A DNA stretch of 64,000 nucleotides from Pollutibacter sp044353505 (GTDB taxonomy: Bacteria; Bacteroidota; Bacteroidia; Chitinophagales; Chitinophagaceae), in assembly GCA_044353505.1 (NCBI GenBank), contig JBILBU010000001.1, positions 103,924-167,923 of the forward strand, read 5' to 3'. The notes under the pieces are model-generated. The model worked only from the letters and a program-made list of their open reading frames with translations, searched no databases and was not told the DNA's origin. The position numbers and the translations under genes are program-made. Shown here in pieces: positions 59,819 to 64,000 of this stretch. Each line of letters begins with the position of its first letter. Position 1 is the first letter of the stretch.

Positions 59819-61975
59819 ATGCACATTGAAAAGTTCTCGTACGATAACAAGATCGTAAGAAATTTTGCCTACGCCACCGTTATTTGGAGCATCGTTGGTA
59901 TGCTCGTAGGATTATGGGTAGCACTACTCATGGTATTTCCAGAATGGAACTTCGGAGGTATCCCAGTAGGGAGTAAAGAAACGATTGGCCTAACCTTTGG
60001 CAGACTAAGGCCCTTGCATACCAATGCCGTCATCTTTGCCTTTGTAGGTAACGGAATCTTCATGGGCTACTACTACTCGATTCAACGCTTACTCAAAACA
60101 CGCATGGCGAGCGATCTGCTCGGTAAAATTCATTTCTGGGGGTGGCAATTGATTATTGTTGCTGCAGCCATTACTATCCCGCTAGGAATGACCTCCGGAA
60201 AAGAATATGCAGAACTTGAATGGCCAATTGATATTGCGATTACAGTGATTTGGGTTGTATTTGGTTTCAATATGTTCGCAACCATCCTTAAAAGAAGAGA
60301 GAGACACCTCTATGTAGCGATATGGTTTTACATAGCCACGTTTGTGACGGTTGCTGTACTCCATATTGTTAACTCTATCGAACTTCCTATCTCCCTGTTC
60401 AAGAGCTACTCATGGTATGCGGGTGTTCAAGATGCACTCGTGCAATGGTGGTATGGACACAATGCCGTTGCTTTCTTTTTGACTACACCTTATCTCGGCT
60501 TGATGTACTACTTCCTGCCGAAGGCTGCAAATCGTCCTGTCTATTCTTACCGATTATCCATCATTCACTTTTGGTCATTGATTTTCTTGTACATATGGGC
60601 TGGTCCACATCACCTGTTGTACACTTCCCTTCCAAACTGGGCACAATCTCTTGGTGTCGTTTTTAGTGTCATGCTCATCTTCCCAAGTTGGGGAGGGATG
60701 ATCAATGGTCTGCTTACCCTCAGGGGCGCTTGGGATAAAGTAAGGGAAGATGTAATCCTTAAGTTCATGGTGGTTGCCGTTACCGCTTATGGCATGTCAA
60801 CTTTCGAAGGGCCAATGCTATCATTGAAAAATGTAAATGCGATTGCACACTTCACCGATTGGATTGTTGCACACGTACACGTAGGCGGATTGGGATGGAA
60901 TGGTATGCTGACGTTCGGCATCTTGTATTGGTTAGTGCCGAGAATCTACAAGACCGAACTATACTCCAAAACACTTGCCAACACACACTTCTGGGTTGCA
61001 ACACTGGGAATTCTTTTCTACGCGGTACCGCTCTATTGGGCCGGCTTTAAACAGAGCCTGATGTGGAAGGAATTTACAGAGGCGGGCAACCTGCAGTATC
61101 CTTTTTTAGAAACTGTAACACAACTAAAGCCATTCTATGCACTCAGGGCATTTGGTGGAAGCCTTTATCTCACCGGTGCATTAATCATGATGTATAACCT
61201 CATCGCAACAGTCAGAAAATCAAAAGGCGTTGTAGATGATGAAGCAGAGGCTCCTGCATTGACATCTGTTTATGAAACACATGGCACTGAGCATTGGCAT
61301 AGACCCATTGAAAGAAAACCAATTCCGTTTCTCGTACTAACGCTTATCGTGATTCTCATCGGAGGAGCGATAGAAATGATACCTACATTTTTAGTCAAAT
61401 CAAATATTCCTACCATAGCAAGTGTGAAGCCTTATTCACCACTTGAGCTGCAAGGACGCGACATCTATGTGCGAGAAGGTTGTTATAACTGCCACTCGCA
61501 AATGATTAGGCCATTTAGGTCTGAAACAGCCCGATATGGAGAATACTCAAAAGCAGGAGAATTCGTGTATGACCATCCGTTTCAGTGGGGATCTAAAAGA
61601 AATGGACCGGACCTAGCAAGAGAGGGCACAGGCAACAACAAAAAAACAAATAGTTGGCATTACAACCACTTTGATGACCCTCAATCATTATCGCCTGGAA
61701 CCATAATGCCAGCATACTCGTTCATGCTTGACCACAACTTGGATACCAGCACCACAGCATCCAAGATAAAAGCTATGCAAAAACTGGGAGTGCCATATGA
61801 AAGTGGATTTGCCGAAAAGGCAAATACAAAACTCATGGAACAAGCAGTGGCCATAGCAGAAGATCTAAAAAAAGACGGAATACAAACCCCGCCGAATAAA
61901 GAGATCATCGCACTTATTGCTTACATGCAAAGACTTGGCGCTGATATCGAGAAATTCAAAACTGAAAAAAAATAA
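59819..61975 (+). CDS. ccoNO: cbb3-type cytochrome c oxidase subunits I and II fused (CcoNO)
   Basis: A fused 718-residue protein starts at ATG 59819, one base after ccoS; the in-frame ATG at 59732 would overlap ccoS. The CcoN part (about 1-485, twelve helices) has the heme and CuB histidines: LRPLHTNAVIFAFVG, QWWYGHNAVAFFLT, WAGPHHLLYTSLP and HFTDWIVAHVHVGGLGWNG. A short charged linker follows. The CcoO part (about 500-718) has one transmembrane helix and a c-type heme site CYNCHSQMI (Cys555). It reduces O2 to water at low oxygen tension, taking electrons from CcoP and soluble cytochromes. The N-O fusion is typical of Bacteroidota. Confidence 0.97.
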   Translation: MHIEKFSYDNKIVRNFAYATVIWSIVGMLVGLWVALLMVFPEWNFGGIPVGSKETIGLTFGRLRPLHTNAVIFAFVGNGIFMGYYYSIQRLLKTRMASDLLGKIHFWGWQLIIVAAAITIPLGMTSGKEYAELEWPIDIAITVIWVVFGFNMFATILKRRERHLYVAIWFYIATFVTVAVLHIVNSIELPISLFKSYSWYAGVQDALVQWWYGHNAVAFFLTTPYLGLMYYFLPKAANRPVYSYRLSIIHFWSLIFLYIWAGPHHLLYTSLPNWAQSLGVVFSVMLIFPSWGGMINGLLTLRGAWDKVREDVILKFMVVAVTAYGMSTFEGPMLSLKNVNAIAHFTDWIVAHVHVGGLGWNGMLTFGILYWLVPRIYKTELYSKTLANTHFWVATLGILFYAVPLYWAGFKQSLMWKEFTEAGNLQYPFLETVTQLKPFYALRAFGGSLYLTGALIMMYNLIATVRKSKGVVDDEAEAPALTSVYETHGTEHWHRPIERKPIPFLVLTLIVILIGGAIEMIPTFLVKSNIPTIASVKPYSPLELQGRDIYVREGCYNCHSQMIRPFRSETARYGEYSKAGEFVYDHPFQWGSKRNGPDLAREGTGNNKKTNSWHYNHFDDPQSLSPGTIMPAYSFMLDHNLDTSTTASKIKAMQKLGVPYESGFAEKANTKLMEQAVAIAEDLKKDGIQTPPNKEIIALIAYMQRLGADIEKFKTEKK

Positions 61976-61979
61976 TCCA

Positions 61980-62144
61980 ATGTTCAAATTCATCAAACAG
62001 TATGCAGAAAAGATTGAAGGCATCGCCATCTACCCCATAGTGGCGCAACTCATATTTATCGTCTTTTTCATACTCGTATTGGTTTATGTGTTTAGCATGA
62101 AGAAGTCAGGTATCGATGAAATGAAGAAACTGCCACTGGATTAA
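61980..62144 (+). CDS. ccoQ: CcoQ-like cbb3 oxidase small subunit
   Basis: This 54-residue protein (MFKFIKQYAEKIEGIAIYPI...) has a single membrane helix and a short basic/acidic tail (MKKSGIDEMKKLPLD). Size, helix and position between ccoNO and ccoP match CcoQ, which stabilises the complex. The start ATG lies 4 bp after the ccoNO stop. Sequence similarity in this family is low, so the assignment rests mainly on context. Confidence 0.85.
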   Translation: MFKFIKQYAEKIEGIAIYPIVAQLIFIVFFILVLVYVFSMKKSGIDEMKKLPLD

Positions 62145-62163
62145 CAACCCCCAAACCAAAATC

Positions 62164-63294
62164 ATGCAAATACTACAACATAACTCAGTAATCATGAAAT
62201 TGTTTTTTATTACCCTGATGATGATATCCGCATCCGCCAATGCACAGGATGTAGTTCAGTCAACCACAAATCAAACGAACCTACTGAAGATTGCTATGAC
62301 AGTAACTGCTATTGTGTTGGTGCCAGTAATAGGGCTGCTCGCACAGGTTTTGCTGACACTGTCGAAATTCTTACTCAAAAAAAGAAAGGCTGAGTTGGGA
62401 CTAAAAATCATAATTCTCATTATTTTCTCTTCAGTGCTTTCTTCAACCGCAACGGCACAAGACATCCTTAATAATACGGAATCCATTACAAGCAACTATT
62501 TTGGAGGAATGCGGGAAATGGAGTTTTATGCCCTGACAACAGTCATTTCAATCGAATTGATTGTTATCCTATACTTGACACTAATCATACGCAGAACATT
62601 CAAAGATCTATCAGAAGAAGACAATGAGACGGTACCGAGCATAAAAAAAATAACCAGCCTCTCAACATGGTGGAAAAACTTGGATAAGAAATGGATGACC
62701 AAGTCAGTGCCTATTGAAAAAGAAGCAGATATTTTATTAGACCACGACTATGACGGAATTCGTGAACTTGATAATGCACTACCCCCTTGGTGGAAGTATG
62801 GATTCTATATTACCATCGTTATCGCAATGATCTATATGTTTCTCTATCACGTCACAGGAAGCGGGAAAAACCCTGAACAAGAATATGCAGCCGAAATGGC
62901 AGAGGGGAAAAGGATTGAGGAACAATACAAATCCAAGACAAAGAACTTGGTTGATGAGAATAATATTACAATGGCAGATGCGGATGGGATCTCTACAGGA
63001 AAAGCATTGTACACACAATCTTGCTTAGCATGTCATGGCGCAAACGGTGAAGGCGGTATTGGTCCGAACTTAACCGACAACTATTGGATTCATGGAGGAA
63101 GCCTCAACAATATTTATCAAACAATCAAGATTGGATACCCAGAAAAGGGAATGCAATCATGGCAATCAATGTATAGCCCTGTTCAAATGAAAAATCTAAC
63201 CAGTTATGTTGAGTCAATTGTAGGCACAAAACCTACTAATCCAAAAGCTCCTCAGGGTGAACTTGAGGTACCGCCTACTCAGCCGACAAACTAA
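62164..63294 (+). CDS. ccoP: cbb3-type oxidase subunit CcoP (single-heme)
   Basis: This 376-residue protein starts at ATG 62164, or at ATG 62194, where MKLFFITLMMISASANAQ reads as a signal peptide. Hydrophobic segments lie at about 42-70, 82-98, 123-143 and 210-232, the last just after the CcoP/FixP_N signature DHDYDGIRELDNALPPWWKYGF. A single cytochrome c domain has CLACHGANGEGGIGPNLTD (Cys287) and the distal Met region. Proteobacterial CcoP has two hemes; only one CxxCH is present here. It passes electrons to CcoO/CcoN. The next gene starts 5 bp later. Confidence 0.93.
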   Translation: MQILQHNSVIMKLFFITLMMISASANAQDVVQSTTNQTNLLKIAMTVTAIVLVPVIGLLAQVLLTLSKFLLKKRKAELGLKIIILIIFSSVLSSTATAQDILNNTESITSNYFGGMREMEFYALTTVISIELIVILYLTLIIRRTFKDLSEEDNETVPSIKKITSLSTWWKNLDKKWMTKSVPIEKEADILLDHDYDGIRELDNALPPWWKYGFYITIVIAMIYMFLYHVTGSGKNPEQEYAAEMAEGKRIEEQYKSKTKNLVDENNITMADADGISTGKALYTQSCLACHGANGEGGIGPNLTDNYWIHGGSLNNIYQTIKIGYPEKGMQSWQSMYSPVQMKNLTSYVESIVGTKPTNPKAPQGELEVPPTQPTN

Positions 63295-63299
63295 TCTAT

Positions 63300-64000
63300 A
63301 TGATCAGTGCAAATGAAAAGGAACAGGTGATTGATCAGGCTTTTAGGGATTCTGTTGCTACAATCAACCAACAAGGTAAACGCAACTACATATTCCCTAA
63401 GAAACCCAAAGGCCCACTTTACAATAAAAGAACCGTTGCATCCATCATTTACCTGCTTATATTCTTTTCACTCCCTTGGATAAAAGTCGATGGTGAGCCA
63501 TTCATCATGCTGAATGTACTCAAGCGAAAATTCATCCTATTTGGACAAATTTTTGGACCACAAGACTTTTTCATATTTGCCTTAGGGATGATCACCTTCA
63601 TGGTGTTTATCATTCTGTTTACAGTAGTATTTGGTAGAGTGTTTTGTGGATGGGCTTGTCCACAGACGATATTCATGGAAATGGTATTCAGAAAAATAGA
63701 GTACTGGATAGATGGTGATTTCAAACAACAACAACAGCTCAAAGCAATACCGTGGAATGGGCTCAAAATCAGAAAGAGGTTAAGTAAAATAGTGATTTTT
63801 TTTCTGATCTCATTCATCATTGCAAATTACTTTATGGCTTACCTCATCAGCATGGACGAAGTGCTGCGTTATTTGAATGAGGGCATAGCTGCGCATTTAG
63901 GCACATTCATGGCCCTCATGATTTTCAGCAGTATTTTCTTTTTTGTATACTATTGGTTTAGAGAACAAGTTTGCATTGTGCTTTGTCCATATGGAAGACT
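63300..64000 (+). CDS. ccoG: CcoG-type cbb3 oxidase accessory protein, partial (C-terminus outside window)
   Basis: 233 codons are visible from ATG 63300 to the right edge. An N-terminal YIFPKKPKGPLYNKRTVAS precedes membrane helices. RVFCGWACPQTIFMEMVFRKIEYWIDGD is the FixG/CcoG signature (Cys motif CGWACPQ), and the edge carries REQVCIVLCPYGRL. CcoG is a membrane ferredoxin-like cupric reductase that helps deliver Cu(I) for cbb3 assembly. The C-terminal 4Fe-4S and Ig-like domains are off the window. It is coupled to ccoP (5 bp gap). Confidence 0.95.
   Translation, partial: MISANEKEQVIDQAFRDSVATINQQGKRNYIFPKKPKGPLYNKRTVASIIYLLIFFSLPWIKVDGEPFIMLNVLKRKFILFGQIFGPQDFFIFALGMITFMVFIILFTVVFGRVFCGWACPQTIFMEMVFRKIEYWIDGDFKQQQQLKAIPWNGLKIRKRLSKIVIFFLISFIIANYFMAYLISMDEVLRYLNEGIAAHLGTFMALMIFSSIFFFVYYWFREQVCIVLCPYGR

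Overview
The window looks like a chromosome segment of a member of the Bacteroidota, probably Cytophagales-like. The evidence is a fused CcoNO cbb3 oxidase with CcoS, CcoQ and a one-heme CcoP, TonB-dependent receptors, a kinase-less relative of hybrid two-component regulators, CrtY/CrtZ carotenoid genes, many exported Sec, Tat or lipoprotein enzymes, weak Shine-Dalgarno sites, and a Bacteroidota-style UmuDC pair. No rRNA, insertion sequence, phage or CRISPR array was seen. One tRNA (Arg, CCG) is present. All family names come from reading motifs, not from database searches.

Layout. 1-8.5 kb: the end of gpsA (cut by the window edge), an efflux pair (periplasmic adaptor and TolC), a cobalamin riboswitch with a BtuB-like receptor, MarC and an RmuC-like protein. 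8.7-14.5 kb: a compact L-rhamnose operon (RhaT, fused rhamnulose-1-P aldolase/dehydrogenase, isomerase, kinase). 14.6-23.1 kb: a block of exported enzymes (RraA-like aldolase, SelA-like PLP enzyme, RidA, lactonase-RidA fusion, divergent amidohydrolase), then a lipoprotein dehydrogenase/cytochrome c and a BASS-family transporter. 23.1-26.8 kb: tRNA-Arg, intergenic repeats, panD-panB-panC and divergent coaBC. 26.8-45 kb: exported enzymes, including a di-heme peroxidase, two large carbohydrate-active-looking proteins, a thioredoxin-like protein, a TonB receptor, a PSD1-cytochrome/DUF1501 pair, a double esterase, adhesin debris and a Tat-exported phosphoesterase. 45-56.7 kb: crtY-crtZ, TerB-like and stress proteins, aldose epimerase, a deoxyhypusine-synthase-like enzyme, a membrane-bound HTH regulator, umuDC, OmpA, a LOG protein and a small coiled-coil protein. 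56.9-64 kb: ccoI-ccoS-ccoNO-ccoQ-ccoP-ccoG (ccoG cut by the window edge).

How the genes work together. The rhamnose genes take L-rhamnose to DHAP plus lactaldehyde or lactate. The pan genes and coaBC cover most of the route from aspartate and ketoisovalerate to phosphopantetheine, without ketopantoate reductase. The cco genes build a microaerobic terminal oxidase and its copper and heme assembly factors. The most intriguing unit is the 14.6-20.2 kb block. It reads as a periplasmic route that opens an acylated amino compound, eliminates ammonia with PLP, hydrolyses the enamine with two RidA domains and cleaves the 2-oxo acid with an RraA-like aldolase. That assignment is inference. The second is a UmuD whose self-cleavage Ser and Lys are both replaced, behind a clear palindromic operator.
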